64,000 nucleotides of DNA from Phellopilus nigrolimitatus (lineage: Eukaryota > Basidiomycota > Agaricomycetes > Hymenochaetales > Hymenochaetaceae). Positions 1 to 10,416 of this stretch are shown here, piece by piece (positions within the stretch are counted from its first letter, which is position 1; each line of letters opens with the position of its first letter). Location of the stretch: NCBI GenBank assembly GCA_021029095.1, contig JAJOHG010000012.1, positions 558,001 through 622,000 of the forward strand, given 5' to 3'. Below the pieces are notes generated by a model. It saw nothing but the letters and a program-made list of their open reading frames with translations, did no database searches and had not been told where the DNA came from. The position numbers were made by a program, and so were the translations under genes.

Positions 1-750
1 TACAGACGCCGAAGTTACTTCCTCCGCCTCTGATCGCCCAGAAAAGGTCTTCGTTTTCAGTTTCATTAGCTGTAACAATAGAGCCGTTAGCTAGAACCAT
101 TTTTGCCTAACGAAGGGACAATGATCAGCTATTCTGATTTGACGGAAATTCTGTGAGAACATACTTGCAGGAGATTATCGCAAGTGTATCCATGCTCAGA
201 GGCAAGATATCCATATCCTCCCCCAAGAGTGAGACTTTCATACATTTAGTTGATTTCAGTGTGAAAAAAAGCCAGTATAATCACCCTCCTACACCGGTCT
301 TGAAGAGAAATAATTAGACAATGACATCAAAGGCAAATGGGACAAGAAAACTACATGATTCACAGTTCCTCCGACTGTTGCCAGACCGAACTTGATTGCA
401 GCATTGTCGACAGCTTCCCAGAGCGCGCCACCACCAACATATGCGATCTTCTGCGCCGAGTCAATGCGGACACCATTAATAAACCTCGAGAGATCGATGA
501 CAAGCCCGTCTTTAGAAGACGATGCGCCTGGCACGCTATGTCCACCGCCGCGAATTGCGAGCGGCAGCTTTTCCGCGGTTGCGTACTTGATAGCATGCGA
601 TACATCGTGTTCGTCTCTTACAAAGGCGACTATCTTGGCGCGTCGAACAGCACCGGACGCCCAGCGACTGATAGCCTTTTCGTAATCCGGATGGTCAGGC
701 GTGACGATGTCGCCTTTGAAAGAGCTTTGGAACTGTGCGAAGGAGGACAT
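1..750 (-). CDS. BBE-like FAD-linked oxidoreductase, C-terminal part outside window
   Basis: Flavin-dependent oxidase of the berberine-bridge/FAD_binding_4 family, which oxidises alcohols or sugars with O2. The ATG is at 750. Predicted exons are 750-355, a 14-nt microexon 298-285, 234-165, and 106 to the left edge; all have GT-AG borders and the phases join. The spliced product reads RGGGHSVPG (the His that normally carries the flavin), then [21 protein letters not shown], then [20 protein letters not shown] and RGGGSNFGV, all standard for the fold. The Cys that gives a second flavin bond in bicovalent members is absent; Asn/His lie at that place, so single covalent linkage is inferred. No signal peptide is evident at the N-terminus, which is unlike secreted AA7 members. 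The substrate-binding half and stop lie beyond base 1. Family assignment is secure, the substrate is unknown. Confidence 0.88.
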
Positions 751-1295
751 AATGGAGGAAATACCAGGGGTTGTATCGATGCGTCGTGTCGAAGGATGAT
801 TCCAGATGTTTTATAGGTAAGCGATATGCAAGGTTTAACTCATGTTGCATCCACCTGTTCCAAAACCCGATAATTTTACTTCAGCACAGAAGCCATCAAG
901 TTATCGGCGATGTCGCATACATGTACGTATGCATGTATAGGCAACGAGGGATCGATCCACGTTGGTAGATCGAATTTTGAAGTTTACGTGGACGATGTGC
1001 TTACGTAATTCTCCGTATTTGCAAAGAATGGATTGAATCGGCGACATAGCCTCTACGCATCCAAGTACCGACGGGGCATGGTCAAAGTTCTTTAACCATT
1101 TCACTTTGCAGATACGACTGTCTTTCAGCTTGATCTAGAGTTTTCGATCATTCTGGGGAAGCCTATCAACCGCTGACTATCGCTATCTTTAGTCTATGCC
1201 AAAAACACGCTTTCGATTCCCTGCAGAACTCGGAAATTGACAACTCACCTTGCTCATGTGGATGCCACGACTACTTCTTGCATACATGTAATTCC
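751..1295. other. Intergenic, promoter side of the BBE-like gene
   Basis: No coding signal is seen. It holds the upstream region of the oxidoreductase starting at 750 and the 3' flank of the flavoenzyme ending at 1296. A short palindrome-rich stretch with ACATGTACGTATGCATGT lies near 920-940; its role is unknown. Confidence 0.5.
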
Positions 1296-2936
1296 TCAAA
1301 TTTGCGATGCTGCGGCATTCGCATTCTTTGCAACTTCTGCCGCCGCTTTTCCCGCTTTGCGTCCAAACACTGCTCCAGCCGTCAACCCACTCCCACCGGG
1401 ATAGTTTCCAAAAAACAGCCCGCCAACAAGTTCGCCAGTGCAGAAGAGCCCGGGGATCGGGAGCCCGGAATTCTCTGATAGAACGCCAGCTGTATACGGG
1501 TCGATGGCGAGCCCACCGAATGTGAACGTGATACCACATGCAACTTTCACAGCGAGGAACGGAGGGGAGGTAAGCGGGAGCGCCCAATTACTTTTCGGAG
1601 GAATGAGGCATTTAGGCGAGGAAGGAGACTCAGTCGAGAGCCCGTCTTTAACGGCGGGATCCCACTTAATATTGGAGTATGCGGCGCGGTTTGCTTCGAC
1701 AGCTGTGTTATACTCTTTTATCGTTTGAACGAAAGTAGAGGGCTCTGCAAGACCGTCGTCTACGAGCTTTTCTGCAAGCTCCTCGATGCTTTCCGCATGT
1801 ACCTTCTGAACAATTCCATCGCCGTACTCTTCTTCCCTTAGCCACCCAGTCACCTGCGCATCGTACACCTGAAACGCTACGCCCCCTGGCTGTGCTAGGA
1901 TCGCACGCCCAAAGCGCGCGTAGGTATAGTTGCGGAAGTCTTCCCCCTCGTCGACGAAGCGCAGCCCGGACGAATTAAGCATGAGCCCGAGCGGGTAGCC
2001 GGACTTCGTGAGCTGATTACTGAGTATGCGGTCGCCCGCGGAGGGCGAAGCGTGCGCATCCCAGCACGTGCTGTGGCACCCGGCGCTGCTCCAATCACCT
2101 GCACGCCGCGCACCGACAATGGTCGCCAAAGCAATTCCATCGCCGGTGTTATATGGAGTCCCGCGTACCTAATAAGGGCGATGACATCGAGCTCTTCACC
2201 CTTAGAGCGGCCAACTTACACGAGCGTGGGCCCACTCATCTCCAAGATGCTTCGCACGCAGGTCAGGGCTCGCTTCGAATCCCCCACAAGCAAGGATGAC
2301 AGTGGGGCTTGAGAGGCGTATCTCCTGGTCGTCTCGCCTGATGACCAGACCTGTGACCGAGTCGTCTTCTGCGAGTATCTCAGTAGCAGGAGACCCGAAC
2401 CAGATTTCGATTTGCGCCATTTCCAGAGCACGGTGGTGGTCAGCAATGAGTCCCTTGCCGCCTTCTTCCACGCTCAGGACCAAACCGCCCCAGAACTTCT
2501 GTCTTCCATCAACCTGATAGGCCTGCCGACGGAATGAGAGAATAAAGTGCACTCCAACCTGGTGCGCCAGCCAGTCGATCGCCGAGCGTGAGTTATCAAC
2601 AAGCTCTTTCACTAGCGCTACATCAGACTGGTTATGAGAGAGGCGCATTATATCGTGCGCAAACTCCTCAGGGCTATACGGATCTAGGTCGATCGTCGAG
2701 GCCAACTGGGGGGACACGTTGTGTACGAGAGGGAGGAGATCGTTCAGGCCGCCGTGCGCGGTGCGGTGAGCACCAGCAGTGAAGAAGCCATTGCCGCCGG
2801 CCCATTCCTTTGGGGCCTTTTCGACGATGAGGACTCGCTTGCAGCCTGACTGAAATGCAGACAACGCAGCACAAGAGCCGGCATGTCCACTTCCTACGAC
2901 GATACAATCATAAGACGTTGCAGTAGTTTCATGCAT
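1296..2936 (-). CDS. FAD-dependent dehydrogenase (FAD_binding_2, tricarballylate dehydrogenase/fumarate reductase-like)
   Basis: Complete two-exon gene: 2936-2220 and 2168-1296, with a 51-nt GT-AG intron; predicted protein 529 aa. The N-terminus has the dinucleotide-binding motif IVVGSGHAGSCAA, followed by the EK of the beta2 strand (LIVEKAPKEWAGGN). The mid-region has VRGTPYNTGDGIALA across the splice, and the C-terminus has GELVGGLFFGNYPGGSG followed by LTAGAVFGRKAG, the typical FAD-closing block. These are hallmarks of the flavoprotein family that includes fumarate reductase, tricarballylate dehydrogenase TcuA and 3-ketosteroid dehydrogenases. No targeting peptide is seen, so a cytosolic soluble oxidoreductase is inferred. 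It sits 545 bp upstream of the BBE-like gene on the same strand; co-regulation is possible but unproven. The exact substrate cannot be told. Confidence 0.88.
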
Positions 2937-3137
2937 CGTGTAAAGTCACCCAGACTAGACAGAAGCCGAGCTACTGAGAGGGAGAATTTAAGGAAGTATG
3001 TGGGTACATTCAACAATGCACCTGGGGAAGATAAATCAATAGGGACTTAAGTTGTAAGCATGGAGCATGGGAAGAGGAGGCATTTTTGAGTCCGTCAGAA
3101 GATCATACGTAAGCTGGATTTATTTGTAAGCGAGAAT

Positions 3138-3909
3138 TACAGTCATGGACCGGTCCTTGAGACAGCCCCGGTCCTTGAGACACCCTTTATATTTTCCTTC
3201 CACAACAGCTCGGGACCATCTTGGGTGTTTTAATGGGTCAATACATGATTGAACTAAGTGTTCCTGGAGTTATAGAAAAATTGCTCGTGTACTTCGTCAG
3301 ATATAGGTAAAATGCACCTTTTTGACCAAAACAGCCAAACTTGTTCGCTTTCCGGTGCCCTTATTTGGACCAATTAAAATCTTTAAAAAATCTCAGGAGC
3401 ACTCCTTTCTGCATTGTAAACTAAATTGCGCAAAAAGATTGAGGAAAAACGAGCAAGAACTGACTGCATAAAACATTTTGTCTCTGTTGAGTGACTAAAC
3501 GCAGTCACGTGACGCTTATGCGCTCACGGTCCGTTCGAACTTGATTTCGAGCTCTCCAATTCATTTCTCGTCCGAAATGGTTCATTTTTTCAGTTGATCG
3601 AAAACTTCAGTAATCCTCTTGTATATGGCAAAAAACAACTTCCGGTTATGATGTATAATACTAGGAAAAACGTTGAAATTAACCGTGAGAAAAAAGGTGT
3701 CTCAAAGAGTGGTGAACACCAAATTCCTGCCTCAGAATCAATTATTTATTATCTCGCTCATTTCTCAAAGAATTCTCTTGAAATTGTGCGTGAATGTCGC
3801 TGAGTAAACAAAAAAAATTATCATATTTTTTCTCTTGACGAAATCGAACCAGGGACGGTCAGGGTACACAATCAAGATGTGGTGTCTCAAGGACCGGTCC
3901 ATGACTGTA
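3138..3909. mobile_element. TA-flanked TIR element (Tc1/mariner-like MITE), 768 bp
   Basis: The ends are inverted copies beginning CAGTCATGGACCGGTCC: left end 3140-3164, right end 3883-3907, flanked on both sides by TA (3138-3139 and 3908-3909). TA duplication with a CAGT start is the signature of Tc1/mariner elements. The left end also has a second direct copy of GGTCCTTGAGACA just inside (about 3170-3182). The interior is AT-rich and has no transposase; a 69-codon frame at 3594-3803 has no recognisable motif. A non-autonomous copy is inferred. Confidence 0.8.
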
Positions 3910-3975
3910 TAACCTCATTCGTTTTCCCCTTATGGCGTGCACTTCCGTATACTGTGCTATACTAGACAGTTTAGG

Positions 3976-4639
3976 GCTCCGCACCGTACCGTATACGGAT
4001 ACGGCCGTATAATCCGACTTCGCATACGGGCACGGACCGTATAAAAACGTGCCGTATCTCGGGTTTTAGAAGCAACATACGGTACGGAACGTATTTATAC
4101 GGCCGTATATTACGGCACGTACGTATATCAAATCATGCCGAAGCCCTGTTGGATTGTCACTAAAGAAGAGAGGGGGCATCACGAACGTCCAGACTACAAA
4201 GCAGCAGTCCGACTCGAGCTATTTTGCTCCATATATTTCTGAAATACCGTGCGTGCCTTTCTCTGTTTTTATTTTATTTATTTTCTCTATGAATGCGGTT
4301 CTCGGCGGAGTCGGCAAGCACAGCATTCGAGGCCGATCCGTTCCAAGTGCAATACGTACTCTTACAATATTAGTTGTTTACTCAATTTGGTTATAATATG
4401 GATACCAAATAAGGTATAAAATGCTTAAAATATTTATTTATTTGCTTAAAACCCTAATATATGTTCAACAATGCCGTATGCCGTATTTACGGCCGTATAC
4501 GACCGTATTCTACGGGTATAATACGGGTACGGACCGTGCAATACGGTGCCGTATTTTTCTTTTGCTGTTGTCCATACGATACGGTCCGTAACCGTATACG
4601 GTACGGCCGTAAACCGTAATTACGGTTACGGTGCGGAGC
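3976..4639. mobile_element. Putative non-autonomous TIR element with dense CCGTAT/ATACGG subterminal repeats
   Basis: The outer ends are GCTCCGCACCGTA at 3976-3988 and its inverse at 4627-4639. Inside each end, 150-180 bp is packed with short words in both orientations (CCGTAT, ATACGG, GGCCGTA), at about 3985-4125 and 4470-4630. The middle is AT-rich and has no transposase. Terminal inverted repeats plus many subterminal repeats resemble hAT-type MITEs. A clear target duplication was not found, so the class is uncertain. Confidence 0.6.
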
Positions 4640-5051
4640 ATACACAAGACAAACACGGGAAAAGACAATCATCCCCGCGGTCGAGAAGATTGTCAGCTGT
4701 TGACATGAGCCACATAGGAATGCCCACAGCGACTGGAGACATGGGTATAGTAAAGACTACCAGCCGTAGTTCGTTCAAATTTGGAGACCCTCGAGAGTTG
4801 TTTTTATCTTTAAAAAAACCTGTAGCTGGGCTATATCCCCAGTGGACAAGAAAGAGGTCGATAATGGCTTGACGGTAACATGGAAAGAGATGCGATTGGA
4901 TGGGTACTGTTGAGAATCAATCTTGATCATAGACAGCGTACTAAGCGACTACTAGTAAAGAGAAATCGAATCTTCCTAGTAATACGACGTAAGGTAGCCG
5001 CTGTCGAAATCCATCTTCTCATCCAATCTCCCTAACCTCTCCGTCTTTCTT
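4640..5051. other. Intergenic
   Basis: Non-coding in appearance: the spacer between the repeat element and the 3' end of the AA9 gene. No gene or RNA signal is seen. Confidence 0.5.
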
Positions 5052-6773
5052 TCACAGACATTGGTAATACTGTCGCGATTGCCGTATGATCAGTCCCCTG
5101 ACAAGTGAAGTTACTCCGAAACTAATATATTACTCACATAGTCATTGACAACTTGACATGTGTACGGAGCCACACATGTCGTCGGTCCAGTAAATCTGCG
5201 ACAGAAGTATGAACGTCAGCATGTCATCAATTCGAGCTTTAAAAGACAACGATGAGAAAGATTTGAAATCAACACGTACCCTGTCCCACCACATTGAGCA
5301 TACTGCGCGGCAGCAGCGCTTGTGCTAGAAGCAGTCGACGACGGGGCTGACGCAATGGAGCTCGGGGAAGGTGCGGAGGTGGGCTCAGACGGTGTGCTCG
5401 CCGAACTCGGGCTTGGTGAATCGCCCGAAGAACCACTGCAGCTGAAGACCGGGGGACCTGTAGGTATGGGACGAACATCGCAACTTTAAATGTCAATTTC
5501 GATAAAATCACAACTGCCGCGCACCTGGAATGGTGTAGCTCGGCAGGGTTTGGTAAATGTCTATGGTGATACCTGTTGATTCGAATGAGCATGACTTTTT
5601 CTTTGGTCGTGGTGATTCAGTTATGAATTCTCACCCGGGTCTGTCCCTATGGCAGCCGATTTAGATTCGGTTAAAGAGTTCACCTTTGTCTCTGGGACAA
5701 AGAAGCTCACCGCTGTAGGCGCCCGGGAAGCTGACCGTGGAGGGTTCGGTACTTCCCCCGCCAGTAATCTGCAGTTGTGCGCACTCCATCTATGTGCATT
5801 AAGCAAATAAATCTCAGCACAATATCCTCTCTACCTTGATTAGAAAAGATACGCACGTAGAATTGCGCTCCAGGGTAGCTGGTGGCGGCATGCAGAGCTT
5901 CACGAATTTGTTGTCAAACTCAGCCGATATCCATGACGGAGTTGAAGATAACAGGGAAAAGACCTACCGATGACCTCGTGACGCAGCAAGTATTGACCCT
6001 CGGGAATGCACGAGGGGATAGTAAAAGTGACTTTACCCTTGTTCGCAATCATACGATCAACGCCCCAGGTCTGGCTGCTCACATCCAGCCCGTCCTCGTA
6101 AATCTTGTACCAATTGAGTCCGGTCACGCTCGACTGTGTTGCATTGGGGATCTGTGCGCTATGCATAGTCCGTATTTAGTAGTTAGTGTGTGTATTTCAG
6201 GAAATCGTTGCTCCGACTCACAGGTAAGAAATCACCGGTCCTGCAAGGCGATGCGACCAGAGATGGCGAGTGAGTACAAATTCAAAGACAAAGGCGCAAG
6301 TACGCACCTTTGTGGCTAGGATCAATGGGGTCTGCCGGGTCACTTGGGTCGGCACCAGCCAGCGTATGGTGCCATTCGGCTGTGACACTGCTTCCCGCTG
6401 GGACAGTGATAATATCCGTTGAAACGGGCTGTTGGTACGGGTTGATTCCGCCGTTGCAGATGAGATCGTTCGAGGTGACATCCGTGATAGGCTATCAGAG
6501 CGCGTAAAATAAAATCATCAGGAACGATACTAAAGGTGGGCTGTAATGTACGCACACCATCGTAACTAGGCACTCGAATGCCGTTAATGTGTCCCTGGTC
6601 AACACCGTTCACGTACATCTCCTATAGTTCGCGGTAGTAAAAGAGAGAGTGAGCCAGCGCATTTCATCTATTTATGACAAGAATAGCGCGAGAAATACCT
6701 GGAAGATGGTGTGTGCCGAGGAGGTCAGCGTCAGCGCCGCGAGAACTAAACCAGAGAGCATCGTGAAGTGCAT
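5052..6773 (-). CDS. AA9 lytic polysaccharide monooxygenase with C-terminal CBM1
   Basis: Copper enzyme that oxidatively cleaves cellulose or related glucans outside the cell. Twelve predicted exons (6773-6699, 6621-6556, 6491-6308, 6240-6222, 6158-5968, 5897-5857, 5789-5711, 5646-5635, 5572-5525, 5457-5280, 5195-5138, 5069-5052) join in phase to 322 aa. The signal peptide ends ...LTSSA, exposing His1 of HTIFQEMYV, the first copper-brace residue. The second His is in VTAEWHHT, and the axial Tyr and Gln lie in GAQFYMECAQL. A Ser/Pro linker ([19 protein letters not shown]) leads to a cellulose-binding module: [15 protein letters not shown], then [17 protein letters not shown]. This architecture is known from wood and litter decay fungi. 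It has an unusually high intron number, including 12-, 18- and 19-nt exons. Activity on cellulose is inferred. Confidence 0.93.
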
Positions 6774-7389
6774 GGCTCTAACGAGGAACGTACAAGCGCT
6801 GTAGATATGACGGAGGTATAGTACTCTCCACTCTTATACCCGCCGCATTAAATCGACGTAAGTTTCCAATTTTCCACAATCGAAGAGACATACCCCGCAT
6901 TTGACGCGATGTTATCGGCTAGCCTTGCCATTCATTACTAAGAGCCGGTCAGGAATATTGAGGCAATAGCTAGGAGAGTGTATCGTGAAGCTCTCAATTT
7001 GAGGTCGAAGACCGCACTATCGAGATGCGGTCCGCGAAGTTTTAGCAATACTTCGCCGAGAGCAGCGTCACGAACAAACGTAGGCTAATGGCGGAGAAAT
7101 TGATAGCAGTGATTCTCCGCGGGTGCAGATCATGCGTCCTGGTAAAGCCGGCTATTATTGGTCAGAGAATGGTAGTAGATGTTGAGGTATCGTCCATCGT
7201 CCCGTAATGAAAAATTTAGTATTCTTCCTGGTCCTGAGAGTCTTCTCTGAATTGATCCGAACATTGTAGACAACGACTATAGCACAATGATAAAAATACA
7301 ACTGTATGCTGTATACAATACTATCAGAGCTTCATGAGTATAGTGCAAAGGAGAGGAGGAAAATGGATTGTAAGTACCAATTAAACCTT
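6774..7389. other. Intergenic, upstream of the AA9 gene
   Basis: Holds the AA9 promoter and the 3' flank of VPS37. No coding stretch is seen. A TATA-like string is not obvious close to the AA9 start. Confidence 0.5.
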
Positions 7390-8118
7390 CTACTCATCGT
7401 GCCACTCGACCTTTCCCGCGGCCCATCGATCGCCCCACATGACTCGCTTATGATAGGTTTTTCGCGATTCCTTGAACTCCTTTACGAATTCATCTACATC
7501 TTTGCCGTTCGTTTCTCCCTGTTCGGAGGCGGCTGAAGAAGACTGGATAAATGAAGAAGCAAGGGCCTCCGAGGCATCGTCCTGGGCCGTGGTCGCATGC
7601 CGTAGACGCATGAGCAAGAATTGCGGCGTAAAACGCTGCCGTATTATTTAGCCAGTGATGACAATATTGAGTTACAATGGAGAAATGGGACGCGTACCTG
7701 ATATACTTCCTTCTGCTGTTTTTCTATCTCCCGCCAGCGCGCTTCCATCGCCTTGGCTTGGTCAAACGCGTCCTTCGATTCTGTCCTCAGCTGGTACAGC
7801 TGCTCTTGCATCGCAAGGTTATTCCCTGCATTCTTCGTCAGATGGGAAACAGGAAGCAACCGTGTCTTTCAATACACACTCGCTAGCTCCTCGTTGGCCA
7901 TGCCCAGCTCAACCTGCGCATGGAACATGGCATGCACTTGAGGCAAGGTGTGAAATACGGCCTGGAAATATTGCGGGTCGTTGAACATGTCTTCGAGGTC
8001 CTCACGTCTGCGGGCGCATCTCAGAGCTTGTAAACTCAGACAAGTTGATCGCAGGCCTCGCTCACGATAGCTTCGCCAAGTCTGGAAACTCGGCGAACAG
8101 AGGGGAGTCAAAAGACAT
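7390..8118 (-). CDS. VPS37: ESCRT-I subunit VPS37 (Mod(r) domain)
   Basis: Subunit of ESCRT-I, which sorts ubiquitinated membrane proteins into multivesicular bodies. Four exons (8118-8066, 8007-7878, 7832-7698, 7635-7390) give 187 aa. The N-terminus MSFDSPLFAEFPDLAKLS is followed by REDLEDMFNDPQYFQAVFH and TLPQVHAMFHAQVELGMANE, then a helical coiled-coil segment (MQEQLYQLRTESKDAFDQAK, EARWREIEKQQKEVYQ) and LLMRLRHATTAQDDASEALA, as in Mod(r) proteins. The C-terminus has VDEFVKEFKESRKTYHKR and WAAGKVEWHDE. This is a single-copy housekeeping gene in most fungi. The splice between exons 2 and 3 is placed by phase; the family alignment is unambiguous. Confidence 0.9.
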
Positions 8119-10239
8119 GGCAACCGCAAGTAGCAACAGTTTCAAAAACAAAAAGAGCACTAAGTGATTGCCAGCCTGCCAGGTGAGTGAGTGAGCTGGA
8201 ATTACGAAAAAGGTCGTCAGCGCTGTCAGTGTCAGTATCAGCGATCACATATAGCGTCACGTGCTTGACGCGTGATCCGTGGCGTTGACGCGTCTTGCTA
8301 CGTTGGAGAACATGAAACATAAACATGAAACCAATGATCAAGATCAAGGCGTATGTGACCTTCAGAAAATATACAATAGAGAGTAAACAAAAGCGACCGC
8401 TGTGGCGATTGCTATTTTTCCCCTCAGTGTCGACTCCCGACTCTAACCTCGCACAGTAACTGCGACTGGGATCTCCCATAAAACCGAAGTCATCGCAGCT
8501 TTCATCTACGGCGATTCCGATAATAAGCATATAGCTGAGCTGGCGCGCCATTTATTGTGGTGGCCGCACTCCTTGTGCTCCGCAACTGTAACGGTAAAGA
8601 TATCGGATCTTGAATGGGCAGATCCTTGACAGTAGTGGTCATGGGTTAATTCGAAAAGTCCTTATGTGCACGTCACAACGAAAGTGCTTTTTCGTAATGG
8701 CATTACAGTACTTTAACAGTTCGGGTACAATATAATGTACGCATTCGGGTCAGAGGCGCAGAAGTGTACTCAGGGAACTACGAAAAAAAGAGGTTGTGAA
8801 TAGTGGGGCGATATCGTACCCGGCCAAGGCGATGTATTGGGTAGGATTTTAGGGACGAATAGAGACGGACACGTAGTTGATTGTGGTGTTTGTCTTTTTA
8901 GAAGTTTCGACGTGAAGTTGCGATATTGAGCAAGCTAACTGCGGGCCTTGCGGAGTTAGCTTTGATTTATTCAAAGTGTCTATTATTATTCGCGGGTAAT
9001 GTTTTGGAGTTTATAAGCAACCAAGTTCCTTTGTTAGATGATAGCTCAAAGACTTGTTGCAACTTAAAAAGCTATAATTGAGAAAGCATGTCTTGGCTCT
9101 TTACGAATTGATGGGTCGCAAACCGGACCCGAGACACAGCGGACACAGCCATGCAGCGCTCCATCGTGTAAAATGAAGGCCACAAGTGCGATTGTCGGCA
9201 GAAAAGAATGGTACAATGTGCAAGTTGCCATTCTATCAAGCCAACTTTGTCTAGAAGAGTCTTGCTCATTGGAGAGATGTAAATTGTCCGCCGATTGGAG
9301 ATGCGACTGTTTTTATCGGTGTAAGCTCGGAGTTTCAACTTGGGTTGGCAACTTGCTATTCTCGCTCCCCATTGATTCCAGCGATGTGATAATACGATGT
9401 ACATCCCAGCTGGACGAAATCGGAACTGGTTGGCAAGCTTCAGCAAACTAAGAAATCGGCAACAGTGAATCGTGTTGCGGTGCTGATTGAGTAGCTGGAA
9501 ATGGGCGCAGATTTGGCAGACATCAAGTAGCGCTTTTGTGGCTCTTGAAGAACTCTAGCAGTCCTCGTGGGGAAACAACGAGGAGCCTTCAACTCGTCAC
9601 GACATGCTCCAGCCATATTCTTTATCTCCGAAAGACAGGTTAGCGAAGACAATTAGCAACACATAAAGGATGGTGATTGCAGCAACGCACTTTAACACAT
9701 GGACGATCGATAACATCACAGGCTTGCAATCCTCGCGTCAACGTGCCTCGAGGTGTCGTTAGGTGTCATCTCTTCAACGGTCCGAAACCTTAAGCAAGGC
9801 TTCAAGATTACATGTATAACCTCGAGGTGATCAACTTTTAAGGAAGTTTGAGTCTAAGACGGACAAAGGTCCCCAGAAGATTCTCGTGTGCGTCCATCCT
9901 GCCATGTGCAAAGAACACGGAACGCTGAGCTTTCGTGAGAGGATGTACCAATTTCTCGAAAAGTCAATGAGAGAAAAAGGTCGGCATATTGACGCACATG
10001 TCCTTCCTAAAATCTTCCCGTGCTTTAGAGTCTCGGGTGCCTTATTCGGCATGTTCGCTTGTGTTCGCTTGATTCGAAAAGTCTCTGTCGGTGCCTTGTA
10101 AATTGTTGAAGATGATGGTTGTCAAGTATCAAATGTGCAGAAGATCCTGTCAAACGAAGCTGTAAATAGCCATACCTTCTCACGAATTCCGCTTTAGCGT
10201 AACATACAAAAAGGTCGACCACATCTTTCCTCCTCTCAC
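8119..10239. other. Intergenic, 2.1 kb, no secure gene
   Basis: Several open frames of 60-150 codons occur on both strands (for example minus 8551-8108 with one hydrophobic stretch, and minus 9446-9072), but none shows family motifs, a codon pattern like its neighbours or convincing introns. No tRNA signature is seen. Confidence 0.5.
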
Positions 10240-10416
10240 TTCTTCCCCTACCATCTTCATTTCCTTTTTCTCTTTACTTCTCATTTTATAACTTCTTACC
10301 CCTTTTCTTACGCTGAGCGTATTTCACTTTCCTTCAGACACAGTCAGCAGACTTACCCAAAAGACTCACTTTCATTAATTGCAATTGTTTTTACAAAAGA
10401 AACTCATAAACTCATC
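10240..10416 (+). promoter_or_regulatory. Pyrimidine-rich core promoter/5' leader of the repeat protein gene
   Basis: About 90 bp of nearly pure C/T runs (10222-10345) precede an A/C-rich leader ending at the ATG at 10417. CT-rich stretches just upstream of the start region are typical of strongly expressed fungal genes. A TTATAA is present near 10285. The transcription start is inferred, not seen. Confidence 0.5.

Noticed and set aside
3837..3870. tRNA B-box-like string (GGTTCGATTTC on the minus strand)
   Set aside because: No matching A box or acceptor stem could be drawn, and it lies inside the TA-flanked element.
8108..8551. 147-codon minus frame upstream of VPS37
   Set aside because: It overlaps the VPS37 start in another frame, has no family signal and no start context; one hydrophobic run is not enough.
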